DNA of 64,000 bases from assembly GCF_002976435.1 (NCBI RefSeq), contig NZ_PUGF01000016.1, positions 54,136 to 118,135 on the forward strand, in the 5' to 3' direction. Under the pieces are notes generated by a model that did not search any database, was not told where the DNA came from, and saw only the letters and a program-made list of their open reading frames with translations. This DNA is from Solimicrobium silvestre. GTDB taxonomy: Bacteria; Pseudomonadota; Gammaproteobacteria; Burkholderiales; Burkholderiaceae_D. Positions within the stretch are counted from its first letter, which is position 1. The number at the start of each line of letters is the position of its first letter. A program made the translations under genes and the position numbers. Positions 25,285-35,736 of the stretch are shown here, piece after piece.

Positions 25285-26541
25285 TTAACGACGCATCATC
25301 TCAAAAAACTCGGCGTTGTTCTTGGTGCCCTTCATTTTATCCAAAATGAATTCCATCGCTTCGATCTCATCCATGCTGTATAGCAATTTACGCAATACCC
25401 AGATTTTTTGTAGTTGATCAGGCTTAATCAGCAATTCTTCGCGACGTGTGCCGGATTTATTCAGGTTAATCGCCGGGTAAGTGCGTTTTTCAGCCAAACG
25501 GCGTTCCAGATGCACTTCCATATTGCCGGTACCTTTGAATTCTTCAAAGATCACGTCATCCATACGGCTACCGGTTTCGATCAGGGCTGTTGCAATAATG
25601 GTCAGCGAACCGCCTTCTTCTACGTTACGTGCTGCACCGAAGAAGCGTTTTGGACGTTGCAGTGCATTGGCATCCACACCACCGGTTAATACTTTGCCGG
25701 AAGCAGGGATAACGGTGTTGTAAGCGCGAGCTAAACGGGTGATCGAATCAAGCAAAATCACGACGTCTTTTTTCATTTCGACTAAGCGTTTTGCTTTTTC
25801 CAGCACCATTTCAGCAACTTGCACGTGGCGTGTAGCTGGTTCATCAAAGGTTGAAGCAACGACTTCGCCGCGTACTGAGCGCTGCATTTCGGTTACTTCT
25901 TCTGGACGTTCGTCGATCAGCAAAACGATCAACGTAATGTCGGGATGATTGGCGGTAATGGCGTGGGCAATGTGTTGCAACATCACTGACTTACCGGATT
26001 TTGGTGAGGCGACTAACAAGCCGCGCTGACCTTTACCGATCGGTGCGATCAAATCGATGATGCGGCCAGTGGTGTTTTCTTCGCCGCGCATATCGCGTTC
26101 CAGCAGAAGAGGTTTATTCGGGTGTAACGGCGTTAAATTTTCAAACAGGATGCGGTGTTTAGATGCTTCCGGTGATTCGCCGTTAACTTTGTCTACTTTG
26201 ACTAAAGCAAAGTAGCGTTCGCCGTCTTTAGGGGTGCGAACTTCACCTTCAATCGAATCGCCGGTATGTAAATTGAAGCGGCGAATTTGTGAAGGGGAGA
26301 TATAAATGTCGTCGGTGGACGCCATGTAACTGGCATCCGGCGAGCGCAAAAAGCCGAACCCGTCGGGTAAAACTTCGAGTGCGCCGTCGCCAAAAATTTG
26401 TTCGCCTTGCTTGGCGCGTTTTTTAAGGATGGCAAACATTAATTCTTGTTTGCGCATACGTGCTGCGTTGTCAATGTCGAGGCCAATTGCCATTTCTAGC
26501 AGGGCGGAGACGTGTAACGCCTTTAATTCAGATAAATGCAT
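25285..26541 (-). CDS. rho: Transcription termination factor Rho
   Basis: Hexameric RNA-dependent ATPase that ends transcription; 418 aa, the usual short proteobacterial form. An N-terminal Rho-N helix bundle is followed by the RNA-binding cold-shock-like domain ([13 protein letters not shown]). The P-loop is [11 protein letters not shown] (about residue 180), then [17 protein letters not shown]. The R-loop and Q-loop region is [20 protein letters not shown], and the C-terminus carries [20 protein letters not shown]. It is preceded by trxA and a structured spacer that could mediate leader control. Confidence 0.98.
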   Translation of the reverse strand: MHLSELKALHVSALLEMAIGLDIDNAARMRKQELMFAILKKRAKQGEQIFGDGALEVLPDGFGFLRSPDASYMASTDDIYISPSQIRRFNLHTGDSIEGEVRTPKDGERYFALVKVDKVNGESPEASKHRILFENLTPLHPNKPLLLERDMRGEENTTGRIIDLIAPIGKGQRGLLVASPKSGKSVMLQHIAHAITANHPDITLIVLLIDERPEEVTEMQRSVRGEVVASTFDEPATRHVQVAEMVLEKAKRLVEMKKDVVILLDSITRLARAYNTVIPASGKVLTGGVDANALQRPKRFFGAARNVEEGGSLTIIATALIETGSRMDDVIFEEFKGTGNMEVHLERRLAEKRTYPAINLNKSGTRREELLIKPDQLQKIWVLRKLLYSMDEIEAMEFILDKMKGTKNNAEFFEMMRR

Positions 26542-26645
26542 GTTGAGTGTCCCGAGATGGGAATAAAGGTGGGGGGAGGTGAACTACGTGGTGTGAAAAA
26601 ATAAATAAATTAAGCAATGGTTTTTGCTCTAAATTCGTTTCGCTA

Positions 26646-26712
26646 AAAGTGCTCATTACGCAGTAAAACTTGAGGGCGTTACCGCGTTATGTTGAAACTG
26701 AGTGAGCACTTT
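26646..26712 (-). promoter_or_regulatory. Long-range hairpin in the trxA-rho spacer
   Basis: AAAGTGCTCA (26646-26655) and TGAGCACTTT (26703-26712) form a perfect 10-bp stem around a 47-base apical region with a smaller CAGT / ACTG pairing. No T-run follows on the minus strand, so it is more likely a processing or leader structure of rho mRNA than a terminator. Confidence 0.55.
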
Positions 26713-26724
26713 AAGCTAGTCTAA

Positions 26725-27051
26725 TTATATGTTGCTGTCAATAAATGTGGTCAATTGACCTTTGGCTAAAGCGCCTACTTTTTGAGCAGCTGCAACGCCG
26801 TTTTTAAATAAGATCAATGTCGGAATACCGCGCACGCCGAATTTAGCCGGCGTTTCTTGGTTGGAGTCGACATCCATCTTGGCAATAATAACTTTGCCGC
26901 CGTATTCTTTAGCCACTTCTTCCAGAATTGGCGCGATCATTTTACAAGGGCCGCACCACTCTGCCCAGAAATCAACCAATACAGGTTTGTCGGATTTTAA
27001 TACATCAATTTCGAAAGATGCATCAGTAATGTGTTTGATATTTTCGCTCAT
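26725..27051 (-). CDS. trxA: Thioredoxin
   Basis: 108-aa cytoplasmic thiol-disulfide reductase of the classic Trx1 type. The active site is [11 protein letters not shown] with Cys33 and Cys36. The buried Asp27 of VDFW, the cis-proline in [11 protein letters not shown] and the C-terminal helix TTFIDSNI are present. The ATG at 27051 gives the standard length. It precedes rho, the conserved trxA-rho pair. Confidence 0.98.
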   Translation of the reverse strand: MSENIKHITDASFEIDVLKSDKPVLVDFWAEWCGPCKMIAPILEEVAKEYGGKVIIAKMDVDSNQETPAKFGVRGIPTLILFKNGVAAAQKVGALAKGQLTTFIDSNI

Positions 27052-27439
27052 GGATTTCTCAACAGAGGGGAATTAAAAAAAGTGGGTGGTGTAACGGTAA
27101 CATCTACCTGTCATCTCTGTAGCGTGACTGCCCTGATTATTTATAGTGATCTGGGGTGAGGGAATGAAGTTATTGCTACGAACGTTCATTTCGCTACGAG
27201 GTGTGTTTTGAGGTAGGGAAAACGCATAATACTCCATTTTTATGAAATGTGTGAATAGCTAGATAATTTTATTTAGGCAAAGGTTGATTGGGGTTCGTAT
27301 TCAATCAATAGGTAGTGTGTTGTTGATGTTTAATCAAAAGTTCACTATGAGCGGCGTAGCCTGAATTTGAGGGTGTTTTTTATGATTTTTCGCATGGAAT
27401 CGAGCTTTTTCATATACTGCCCATGTTTTTTGAAAAAAC

Positions 27440-27495
27440 TTAACGTATCCAATGGTTATTCTATTGATGTAAAAATCACTTTTAGACAGTATATA
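27440..27495. promoter_or_regulatory. Shared upstream element, copy 1 (upstream of addB)
   Basis: A block starting TTAACGTATCCAATGG and ending AGTATATA. It aligns along 56 bases with 51224-51277 in front of aceE: the first 16 bases are identical, followed by ATGTAAA and AGTATAT in register. It lies in the trxA/addB gap (27052-27735), which otherwise shows no gene. It may be a regulator site with promoter, or a short repeat. Confidence 0.5.
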
Positions 27496-27735
27496 TAATG
27501 CTTAATGCACTTACTTCGCTATAGCTTGAATCATGAATTTATATGCCAGAGTATGCTGAAATGTAATTCGGTTTGATTTTTTTGCTGATTTTTAAGGACG
27601 TAAGCGTCATTTTAATGCGATGTCAGTCTGAGTAGCCATAGTCGGTTGTAGGCGATTACATCGTATGCTGTTCAGGTTCAGCGTGTTGTTGGATTTTTAA
27701 TATGAGTGACTGTTTGTATAGATTTCTCGCATAGA

Positions 27736-30528
27736 ATGGCAAATCCTTTTCTGTTGCAACTTTCAACTATGCCTCTAAGTTCGCTGTTACTTCCCCCATC
27801 CCGACAATTCTGGCCTGATTGTGCACAACAAGTTATTGCGGCCATGCAGCCCGATGGCAATTTTGCAGATGCGTCACGGTCTTCCGAGCTGGATTTTTCT
27901 GCGTTGCGCGTGATTGTGCCCGCGTACGAACATGCCAGTTTGTTGATACGCGCAATGGCGCAGCAATTGAATGGCAATTTTATTCCGCCGCGCATCAATA
28001 CGTTATCGGCCTGGCTAGCGCTGCAAATTCCTGCTGCTGATGCAAAGGCCGCGGTGTCCGAGAGCGAACGCTTAATGGCTTTGTATGCGCAGTTACGCGA
28101 ACATGGCTGGCTCAAGAAATTATTTTCAGCGCGTAAAAATACTGATTTATTACCGTTAGCGCAAACTCTGCTGACTTTGTCCGATGAACTGACGCAAGCC
28201 ATGCTGCCGCTGGTGGTAAATGAAACGGGGTTGAATAAAAACCTAGCACAGGCAGAACAGGTCTGGCATCAAGCCTTGGCGTCGTTGCCTATGCCGGTGC
28301 AACAAGTGTTATCGGATGAAGCGCAATTGGTATGGCAAATCTGGACTAGTCAATTAGATGGGCAAGATGCGATCAGTTTGCGCTTTCAAAAAATGCTGCG
28401 CCTGGCAGAGCATGCACCCGATCCTTTGCTGTGGTTGAATCCAGTTGTACCAGACGGATTAGAGCAACAATTTTTAACTGCCTATGCAAAAAAACAGGCC
28501 GTGCAAGTGATTAGTTTAGATTGGCGAGCTACAAAGCTGGCGAATGTATTTAGCACTGCTTGGCAAGAAGTAGTGGAAAAAGAGGATGAGCCGCCCGCAG
28601 CGGATGCGCTAGTTATTTCTGCACCGCTCAATAACATCCGCACACTAGCTGCCGACAGTCTGGAACAAGAAGCTCAATTGGGCGCGCAGACTATTTTAGA
28701 TTGGCTACAACAAGGTAAAACCAGCATCGCCCTAATTGCACAAGACCGAGTAGTTGCGCGTCGGATTCGCGCCTTGCTGGAACGCGCACAAGTCCATGTA
28801 TCTGATGAAACCGGTTGGAAATTATCCACCACGCGCGCCGCTGCTGCACTTGCCGCTTGGTTTGATGTCGTGGTGACCAGAGCCGATACCGTGATGTTAT
28901 TGGATTTACTGAAGTCACCTTATTTTGAGCCGGAAAGCATGGCCGCGTTCGATGAGAAAACCAGCTGGGTGATGGCGATTGAAATGGCCTTGTTGCGCGC
29001 CAATGTAGTCGGTGGTTGGGATTCGATTATCTATGCATTAGGAAAAACGCCTGAATGCGCTGGCTTGCTCGACAATTTAAAAAGCACAGCAGGAAATTAC
29101 ACGCAGCATAAAAGCTTAACTGAATGGCTAACCCTAACGCAGCAGACCTTGCGTGAATTTGGAATAAGCGCCAGTTGGCAGCAAGATGCAGCAGGGCAGC
29201 AAGTAGCCCAATTATTAGAAAAGCTGCGGGAAGATTGCTCGCAATTAAGCGATACTTTTTCATTTGCAGAATGGCGCGTGTTTATTAATTTGCAGTTAGA
29301 AAGCACCGCATTGCAAGGTGCTAAACACGACCAGCGGGTGTTGATGTTGCCGCTTAACGGCGCGAGATTGCGTAGCTTTGATGCTGTATTAATGGCCGGT
29401 TGCGATGCAGCGCATTTACCGTCGCAACCGAAGGAAGTGCTGTTTTTTACCAATGCAGTACGGCGTGAATGCGGTCTAATCACCCATGAACAACGGCAGC
29501 GCCAGCAATTACGCGACTTTGCCGAATTGTTGTCGGCTAACTCCGATGTGGTGCTGTCTTGGCAAAGCCAGCAACGTGGTGAAGAAAATCCCGTCAGCCC
29601 GTGGCTGGAGCGTTTAAATTTATGCTTACAGCGCGCAGGATTAACGCGTTTGGAAACGCAGCAAGTACAACTCAGCACGCAATCATTGCCAACTATTATT
29701 CCGCAACAACCCAAACCAGCTGCCGCCAGCCTGCAACCGGCTAATTTATCAGCCAGCGGTTACAACAGTTTTTTAGCCTGCCCGTATCAATTTTTTGCCA
29801 CTCGTATGTTGGGCTTGTCATCTATCGATACGCTGTCGGATATGCCGGAAAAACGTGATTACGGTGGCTGGTTACATGCGATTTTAAAAACCTACCACGA
29901 CAGCTTGAAGGCGCAACCGGAGTTGTATCCAGCGGCAAAACAAGAAGCGTTATTACGTGAAATTTCCCAGACCATGTTCACCAATGTTTTGCAAAAAAGC
30001 CCCGCTGCCTTGGGTTACAGCATACGGTGGGAAAAAGTGATTCCAGCTTACGTGGCCTGGAGCCAGCGTTATGCAGAATCAGGCTGGCAATTTGAAATCG
30101 GTGAAGTGTGGTTGGAAAGAAGCCTGGAATGGGCTGACGGACAAATCACCTTGCGCGGCCAGATTGACCGGATGGATGTAAACCAACAGGGCGAGCATGC
30201 CGTGCTGGATTACAAAACTACACCAATCGGCGCGTTGAATAAAAAATTGAAACAGGCCGAAGATCAGCAATTACCGTTTTATGGTTTGTTGGCAGCGACC
30301 GATGAAGTCACTATTTCATCGGCACATTACGTGGCTTTGGAAATGACCGGTGAAAAATTAGCCGATGCCAGTGCCGCCAATTATGCAGTTTGGCAGCAGG
30401 AATTACAGCAAGCGATTATTCAAAATGTGACAGCGATAGGTCAGGGTGCAGCACTGCCAGCACAGGGAATTAGCCAGGTTTGCCAATATTGCGAAGTCCG
30501 TGGTTTGTGCCGTAAGGGAGCTTGGTGA
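27736..30528 (+). CDS. AddB/RecB-family exonuclease (probable DNA repair protein)
   Basis: About 930 aa with an inactivated helicase-like body and a C-terminal PD-(D/E)XK nuclease, the AddB-like subunit of a betaproteobacterial AddAB-type recombination nuclease. The nuclease motif is GQIDRMDVNQ...AVLDYKT (about residue 820). The iron-sulfur cysteines are one in FLACPYQFFATRML and three at the end in VCQYCEVRGLCRKG. No Walker A motif is seen at the N-terminus, as in AddB. Start uncertain: ATG 27736 used; ATG 27769 or GTG 27706 are possible, none with a good ribosome binding site. It overlaps the helicase gene by one base, so the two are co-translated. Confidence 0.85.
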   Translation: MANPFLLQLSTMPLSSLLLPPSRQFWPDCAQQVIAAMQPDGNFADASRSSELDFSALRVIVPAYEHASLLIRAMAQQLNGNFIPPRINTLSAWLALQIPAADAKAAVSESERLMALYAQLREHGWLKKLFSARKNTDLLPLAQTLLTLSDELTQAMLPLVVNETGLNKNLAQAEQVWHQALASLPMPVQQVLSDEAQLVWQIWTSQLDGQDAISLRFQKMLRLAEHAPDPLLWLNPVVPDGLEQQFLTAYAKKQAVQVISLDWRATKLANVFSTAWQEVVEKEDEPPAADALVISAPLNNIRTLAADSLEQEAQLGAQTILDWLQQGKTSIALIAQDRVVARRIRALLERAQVHVSDETGWKLSTTRAAAALAAWFDVVVTRADTVMLLDLLKSPYFEPESMAAFDEKTSWVMAIEMALLRANVVGGWDSIIYALGKTPECAGLLDNLKSTAGNYTQHKSLTEWLTLTQQTLREFGISASWQQDAAGQQVAQLLEKLREDCSQLSDTFSFAEWRVFINLQLESTALQGAKHDQRVLMLPLNGARLRSFDAVLMAGCDAAHLPSQPKEVLFFTNAVRRECGLITHEQRQRQQLRDFAELLSANSDVVLSWQSQQRGEENPVSPWLERLNLCLQRAGLTRLETQQVQLSTQSLPTIIPQQPKPAAASLQPANLSASGYNSFLACPYQFFATRMLGLSSIDTLSDMPEKRDYGGWLHAILKTYHDSLKAQPELYPAAKQEALLREISQTMFTNVLQKSPAALGYSIRWEKVIPAYVAWSQRYAESGWQFEIGEVWLERSLEWADGQITLRGQIDRMDVNQQGEHAVLDYKTTPIGALNKKLKQAEDQQLPFYGLLAATDEVTISSAHYVALEMTGEKLADASAANYAVWQQELQQAIIQNVTAIGQGAALPAQGISQVCQYCEVRGLCRKGAW

Positions 30529-33500
30529 TGGAAGAAAATATAATCAGTGCCTATCAGGTAAATAGCCAAAATTCCAGCGCTAGCCAGTTTATTTCGGCGG
30601 CTTGCGATCCACGTAATTCGGTAGTGGTGGAAGCTTGTGCAGGTAGCGGTAAAACGTGGTTGTTAGTAGCGCGAATGCTGCGCTTATTATTGGCAGGCGC
30701 AGAACCTGCCGAATTATTAGCAATTACTTTTACCCGCAAAGCCGCGCAAGAAATGCGCCAACGTTTGCTGGATTTGTTGCAGGAACTGGCTTTGGCCGAT
30801 GATGCCAAGGTCAGTGCGCTATTGCTTGAGCGCGGTATTAGTGAGTCCCAACTTGGTGAACTGATACCCAAAGCCCGTGGTATGTATGAGCATGTGCTGT
30901 CTTCCCGACAGGCGTTGGCCTTAGATACTTTTCATAGCTGGTTTGGGCGTTTAATTCAAATTGCGCCGTTAAATTCTGGCGTTCCGCACGGCTTCACCTT
31001 GACCGAAGCGACCTCGGAATTACGTAATGAAGCGTATCGCCAATTAATGAATTCATTAAAAAGTGAAAAAAATGCGCACATTAAACAGGCTTTAATTTCA
31101 TTGTATGAAGAGTTAGGCGATTTTAATGCCAAGAAAATACTCGATGCATTTTTGGATAAACGTGCCGAATGGTGGGCCTGTAATGAAGATGCAGAACAAG
31201 GCTCGCCACTGGAATGGTTGCAAGAATTATGTGGTTTGGACGCTACTGTTGATGCACGGCTAACCTTGTGGGGTGACAGTGCGTGGCTAGAGCGCATTAG
31301 CCAAATTGCGCGCTGGTTAGGGTTTGGCACGGCAACTAATCAAAAGCGCGCTGTGGCGATTGAAACTGCCATTAGCAATGGTGCCAGCGTGGAGAACTTT
31401 TTTGCCCTGTGCCATGAGTTTTTTGGCGCGGATGATAAAAATCGTTCCAATTTAAAAACCAAAGCACTGCAAGCGGCGCTTGAAAAAGATTTGGGTGCAG
31501 ATTGTGCGGCTGTGTTTGATGACGAGTGCAGCTTAATAGCAGATCAATTACGGCTTCGTCAGCAGCGCAGTTTAGAGAAGCTGGTTATTCAAATTAACCA
31601 GGCTTTGTTTGTGGTTGGCGAGGCGTATCTGGATTTTTATCAGAGCTTAAAAGCCGAACAACGGGTGTTTGATTTTTCTGATCTGGAATGGCAGGCGTAT
31701 CGACTTTTAAAATCCGAACAACATGCGGCCTACGTGCAAAACCGGCTGGACTCACGTTATAAACATATATTGCTGGATGAGTTTCAGGATACCAATCCGC
31801 TGCAATGGAGCATTGTGCGGGCCTGGCTAGATGCTTATGGTGCGGATTCCGAGCGCCCGAGTGTGTTTATTGTGGGTGATCCTAAGCAATCGATTTATCG
31901 CTTTCGACGTGCTGATCCACGTGTATTTGCAGCGGCCAGTGCGATGTTGCAAGCGCAAGGCGCTTATGTGTTGCGCACCAATCAAACACGCCGTAATGGA
32001 ACGATGATTGTTGACGTGCTCAATGCGTGCATGACGCAAAATCCCTTATTTACGGCGCAATCGACCTTGGAAAAAACCGTCGGTGAGGTTTGGCGCTTGC
32101 CATTGGTTATCGTGACAGATGATACTGGGCAAAACGGTGAAATTGCCGGGCTGCGCAATCCCTTAACCACGCCAATTCAAGAAGCAGAAGATAGTCGGCG
32201 CCTGGAAGAAGGGCGTATGGTCGCGCAAGCATTACTGGTTGCGCGGAATGACGCGGCAGATCTAGGTGTGCCATTGCTCTGGTCGGAAGTGATGTTACTG
32301 GTACGCCGCCGCACGCATTTGTCTGCCTATGAAACGGCGTTGCGTGAGGTCGGAATTCCTTTTGTATCGAGTCGGCGCGGCGGTTTGTTAGACGCGTTGG
32401 AAGTGGCGGATGTGATCGCGTTGTTGAGATTTTTAATTACGCCTAGCGATAATCAGGCGCTGGCACATGTTTTAAAGTCGCCAATCATTTCCGCCTCGGA
32501 TGATGATTTAATCGCTTTGGCACAACGCACCGAGCCAACATGGTGGAAGCGGCTTTTGGCAACCAATAGCGATAACCTGATACTGAACCGCGCTAAACAG
32601 TTATTGCAAGACTGGATGGATGCGGCACATTTTTTACCTGTGCATGATTTGTTAGACCGTATTTTGCATCAAGGTGAGTTGGTACAGCGTTATGCGCAAC
32701 ATGCGGCCTATGCAGGCCGTAATCAGGTAATTGGAAATTTAGCGGCGTTTACTGAATTGGCGTTGAATATGGATGCGGGGCGTTACCCAAGTCTGCCTAA
32801 ATTTATAGCGGCGTTAAGTGAAGTTCAATTGGGTGATGAAGGTGACTCGCCGGACGAATCCAATGTGGAAAGTAACGCAGATGCGGTGCGTATTCTTACT
32901 ATTCATAGCGCCAAAGGTTTAGAGGCCAAGGTGGTGGTGATACTGGATGCCAATCACAGCGAAGGCGCTAAAGATTCATTAGGTATTTTGTGCGAATGGC
33001 CGCTGGATGAAGGCTCTCAGCAAAAACATTTCTCGGCATTCGGACGCAAGAACCAGCGCGGCGCGGCGCGTGATGTTTTGTTTAATCAGGAGCAGCAACT
33101 TGCCGAGCAAGAAAATTGGAATTTGCTGTATGTGGCAGCGACCCGTGCCAAGCAATGTTTGATTATTAGCGGCGTAGCCGGTGCTAAAACCGCTATTGCG
33201 GCGAATAGTTGGTATGAGCGACTGCAAGAAGTTGACGAATTCATGGCCATTCAAACGGCTAGTGCAGAGTTGGGTGCGCAAGCCACCCAGTTTGAATTGA
33301 CCAGCTTTGTGGCACCTGATTTGGCATTGCCATTTATTGATAATGTACACAGTGATGCAGGTAGCGAGGCGCAATTGGAAGGCATTGCCTTACACAGCTT
33401 AATGGAGCGCTTAACCGGCCCCGGTGCGCCTTGGCCGATTGTCTTCCCAGATACGGCAACGATTGCGCAATGGCTGGCGTGTAGTGCGGGCTTGGCACAA

Positions 33501-33818
33501 ATTATCCGTGAACAAGCTCAGGCCATCTTGCAAAAATCCGAATTGGAACGCTTCTTTAATCCAGCCCAGTTCCGTTTTGCGCGTAATGAAATGGAAATCA
33601 TCAGCGACAATAAAGTACATCGTTTGGATAGAGTTGTTGTATTCGATGATGCCGTTTGGGTGTTGGATTTTAAACGGCAATTATTAACAATGGAACGTGC
33701 GGCATATCAAGCGCAGTTGGAAGAGTATTGCGCTCTTCTAAGTCAAATTTATCGTCAAGAAAAAATCTGTGCAGGATTAATTTTGGCGGACGGTAGCTTG
33801 GTGGAGTTGCTGGCTTAG
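30528..33818 (+). CDS. AddA-like UvrD/RecB helicase-nuclease
   Basis: 1096-aa superfamily 1A DNA helicase with a C-terminal RecB-type nuclease, predicted to form the double-strand-break resection complex with the preceding gene. Motifs in order: Walker A VEACAGSGKTWLL (about residue 38), motif Ia AITFTRKAAQEMRQRL, motif II LLDEFQDTNPLQW, motif III VGDPKQSIYRFRRADP, motif V RILTIHSAKGLEAKVVVI and motif VI LLYVAATRAKQCLII. The nuclease core at the end is RLDRVVVFDDAVWVLDFKRQ. The ATG at 30528 overlaps the upstream TGA (TGATG) and has AAGGGA upstream. Confidence 0.92.
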   Translation: MEENIISAYQVNSQNSSASQFISAACDPRNSVVVEACAGSGKTWLLVARMLRLLLAGAEPAELLAITFTRKAAQEMRQRLLDLLQELALADDAKVSALLLERGISESQLGELIPKARGMYEHVLSSRQALALDTFHSWFGRLIQIAPLNSGVPHGFTLTEATSELRNEAYRQLMNSLKSEKNAHIKQALISLYEELGDFNAKKILDAFLDKRAEWWACNEDAEQGSPLEWLQELCGLDATVDARLTLWGDSAWLERISQIARWLGFGTATNQKRAVAIETAISNGASVENFFALCHEFFGADDKNRSNLKTKALQAALEKDLGADCAAVFDDECSLIADQLRLRQQRSLEKLVIQINQALFVVGEAYLDFYQSLKAEQRVFDFSDLEWQAYRLLKSEQHAAYVQNRLDSRYKHILLDEFQDTNPLQWSIVRAWLDAYGADSERPSVFIVGDPKQSIYRFRRADPRVFAAASAMLQAQGAYVLRTNQTRRNGTMIVDVLNACMTQNPLFTAQSTLEKTVGEVWRLPLVIVTDDTGQNGEIAGLRNPLTTPIQEAEDSRRLEEGRMVAQALLVARNDAADLGVPLLWSEVMLLVRRRTHLSAYETALREVGIPFVSSRRGGLLDALEVADVIALLRFLITPSDNQALAHVLKSPIISASDDDLIALAQRTEPTWWKRLLATNSDNLILNRAKQLLQDWMDAAHFLPVHDLLDRILHQGELVQRYAQHAAYAGRNQVIGNLAAFTELALNMDAGRYPSLPKFIAALSEVQLGDEGDSPDESNVESNADAVRILTIHSAKGLEAKVVVILDANHSEGAKDSLGILCEWPLDEGSQQKHFSAFGRKNQRGAARDVLFNQEQQLAEQENWNLLYVAATRAKQCLIISGVAGAKTAIAANSWYERLQEVDEFMAIQTASAELGAQATQFELTSFVAPDLALPFIDNVHSDAGSEAQLEGIALHSLMERLTGPGAPWPIVFPDTATIAQWLACSAGLAQIIREQAQAILQKSELERFFNPAQFRFARNEMEIISDNKVHRLDRVVVFDDAVWVLDFKRQLLTMERAAYQAQLEEYCALLSQIYRQEKICAGLILADGSLVELLA

Positions 33819-33843
33819 AGTGCTGATGTTTTCAGCGCAAAAA

Positions 33844-33870
33844 TCGCGTGCGCCAACTACGCGCACGCGA
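33844..33870 (-). terminator. Hairpin between the helicase and the 427-aa gene
   Basis: Perfect 10-bp stem TCGCGTGCGC (33844-33853) and GCGCACGCGA (33861-33870), loop of seven. On the minus strand it is followed by TTTTT, so it best serves the gene ending at 33931. Confidence 0.75.
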
Positions 33871-33930
33871 ATTAGAACTTAAAAACAGAACTTAGAGATT
33901 TGTTTTAAAAATCAATCTTAAAGACAGAGC

Positions 33931-35214
33931 TTATTTACCTGAGCCTAAAATAGTGAACGTACCCATATCCAATTGGATTTCACGATTGGCATTGTGCTGA
34001 TTTGTGTTGCCAAAAGTGGCAACTGCGTCGGCATAGTAATCATGGCTGTGGCTCAATCTCCATGCCATTTTCACTTCCACTGCTGCGGTCACTGGCAGGC
34101 AGCGACCATCAGGGCCTTCTAATTTAACTTTAAGCTGCCCCTTGTGGTACGCAGGCAAGTTCACTTGCAATTGCACCAGTTGCGAAGGATTATCAATGTT
34201 GACGGTGCCTGTAGTAAATTTAGCATTAGGGTCTTCTGACCTTAATGTGATTTTGGAACCGACTGGCACTTTACGGCATTGTGCATAAAACGTGAAGTTT
34301 TCATTGGTGCCGTCTTGGTTGTGAAACGCCAGGGTATCTTCTACCGATCTTTGCGGATCGACATTGTGCCAGGCGGCAGCACCATTGTGTGTGATCCAGG
34401 TAGCCGAATTCCAATTACCTGGTGGGATTTGCTTAGGGTTGTTGGAGGCAAAAAATTCCGATACGGTTGCTGAAATCACGCAGACATGATCTTGTGATGT
34501 AGGGTTAAAATAAAACGCTTCCGAACATCCGCGATCACCCCAGTTAAGTGGCGATGTTTTGCCATCTTGTGTGATGACAGTGCCGATAGGGTTGTTATCT
34601 TTTACTGTAAAGCATTGAATCCAGGATGACGGTGGTTGATTAAAGCCGCCAGAAGAATAAAACATTTGAACTTGCGGTTTAGTAATCGCACCATTAAAAG
34701 CGATATTTTGGCAGCGTGAATAAATGAAATTTTTGCCTACTGACGGTTGCTGCCAATATTCGTTATTCCAGTTAGAAATCAATGCCATTGGATCAATCGG
34801 GGTATTTTGATTGCAAACAATATCCAGGCTAGCAGTGTAATTACCAACGACAGGAATTGATCCTGTATCGCTGATATTTTTTCTCGATAAAATACCGCGC
34901 CATTGTGCGATTGCGTTATTCGCATAAGTAGTGGCTAAACTACGATCTAGCCCAATTGCCTGAACCAGGCTCTTTGCCAATAAGCTGGCATCTAAAAAAG
35001 TGGTGTTCCAATAGGTGTCGGCATAAACACCGCTAAATACGTTGCCAATATCCTGAATAGTTAGCTTGGGATTCATGGCTTGATAGATGCTATACATTGC
35101 ATCGGTATCATAAACGCCTTGATTTTGATACGCTATCGCGGCATTCCACATGTCTTTGAGAGTTCCAATATCAAGGGCTTTTGCAACATCTGCGGGTCTT
35201 TTCAGTGTGTACAT
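33931..35214 (-). CDS. Orphan 427-aa protein of unknown function
   Basis: I do not recognise this protein. No signal peptide or transmembrane helix. The N-terminal third is helical (MYTLKRPADVAKALDIGTLK) and reads like a repeated-helix domain. The rest is rich in Asn, Gln, Thr and aromatic residues with predicted beta strands (WITHNGAAAWHNVDPQRSVE; FTVKDNNPIGTVITQDGKTS), resembling lectin- or immunoglobulin-like sheets of surface or secreted effectors. Start ATG 35214. It has its own terminator and no operon partners. An exported protein using a non-classical route, or a cytoplasmic carbohydrate-binding protein, are possibilities only. Confidence 0.75.
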   Translation of the reverse strand: MYTLKRPADVAKALDIGTLKDMWNAAIAYQNQGVYDTDAMYSIYQAMNPKLTIQDIGNVFSGVYADTYWNTTFLDASLLAKSLVQAIGLDRSLATTYANNAIAQWRGILSRKNISDTGSIPVVGNYTASLDIVCNQNTPIDPMALISNWNNEYWQQPSVGKNFIYSRCQNIAFNGAITKPQVQMFYSSGGFNQPPSSWIQCFTVKDNNPIGTVITQDGKTSPLNWGDRGCSEAFYFNPTSQDHVCVISATVSEFFASNNPKQIPPGNWNSATWITHNGAAAWHNVDPQRSVEDTLAFHNQDGTNENFTFYAQCRKVPVGSKITLRSEDPNAKFTTGTVNIDNPSQLVQLQVNLPAYHKGQLKVKLEGPDGRCLPVTAAVEVKMAWRLSHSHDYYADAVATFGNTNQHNANREIQLDMGTFTILGSGK

Positions 35215-35736
35215 AGCTACTTCCTCTACAGTCTACATTTGGGCCTACTCTGTTTTAAGCGGTTCCCTCAGCCAATTCGTGTATGCGCTCCTGCGCACTT
35301 GCAATTTAGGAGAGTGTTTACCACTCAAGGTTTTTCGGCATTCACCTTAAGCTCAGTCTAAAAAATATGGCACCATTAAGATTGGTGCCAACAACATTAT
35401 TTATTGCTTTTCAGTATGTGCAAACTAGGCTGTAGAGCCCGTAATTCCTCGCTGCAACACAAACTGAAAAACAGTGAATGGATCTGGTGAGCTGCATGTT
35501 AGGTGCCCGTTTTCTGAAATACAAGGAAAAGAGCGTGCTTATTTTTTTTGTATTAACGGAGGTCAATATCGCATTTTTATCATCATGTTCTGCCATCAAT
35601 TTATGTTATTAAATAATTCAAATCACCAAAGAACGTGATACCATTTTTAGTTAATACGAAACAACTCAAGCAGTTATTAAATCTAAATAAAGTTCACAAT
35701 TAATTTGACAATCAACCCAACAACTAGCGCATCGAA
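35215..35736. other. Intergenic region with a hairpin
   Basis: Divergent gap between the 427-aa gene and zapB. It holds a perfect GGCACCA / TGGTGCC stem (35369-35389), followed by a T-run on the minus strand. That would terminate a short minus-strand transcript from about 35400-35700, but no convincing gene is there. The zapB promoter should lie near 35650-35730. Confidence 0.4.

Noticed and set aside
35411..35599. 62-codon minus-strand frame before the 35369 hairpin
   Set aside because: A terminator-like hairpin follows, but the protein has no recognisable features and no ribosome binding site; left as intergenic.
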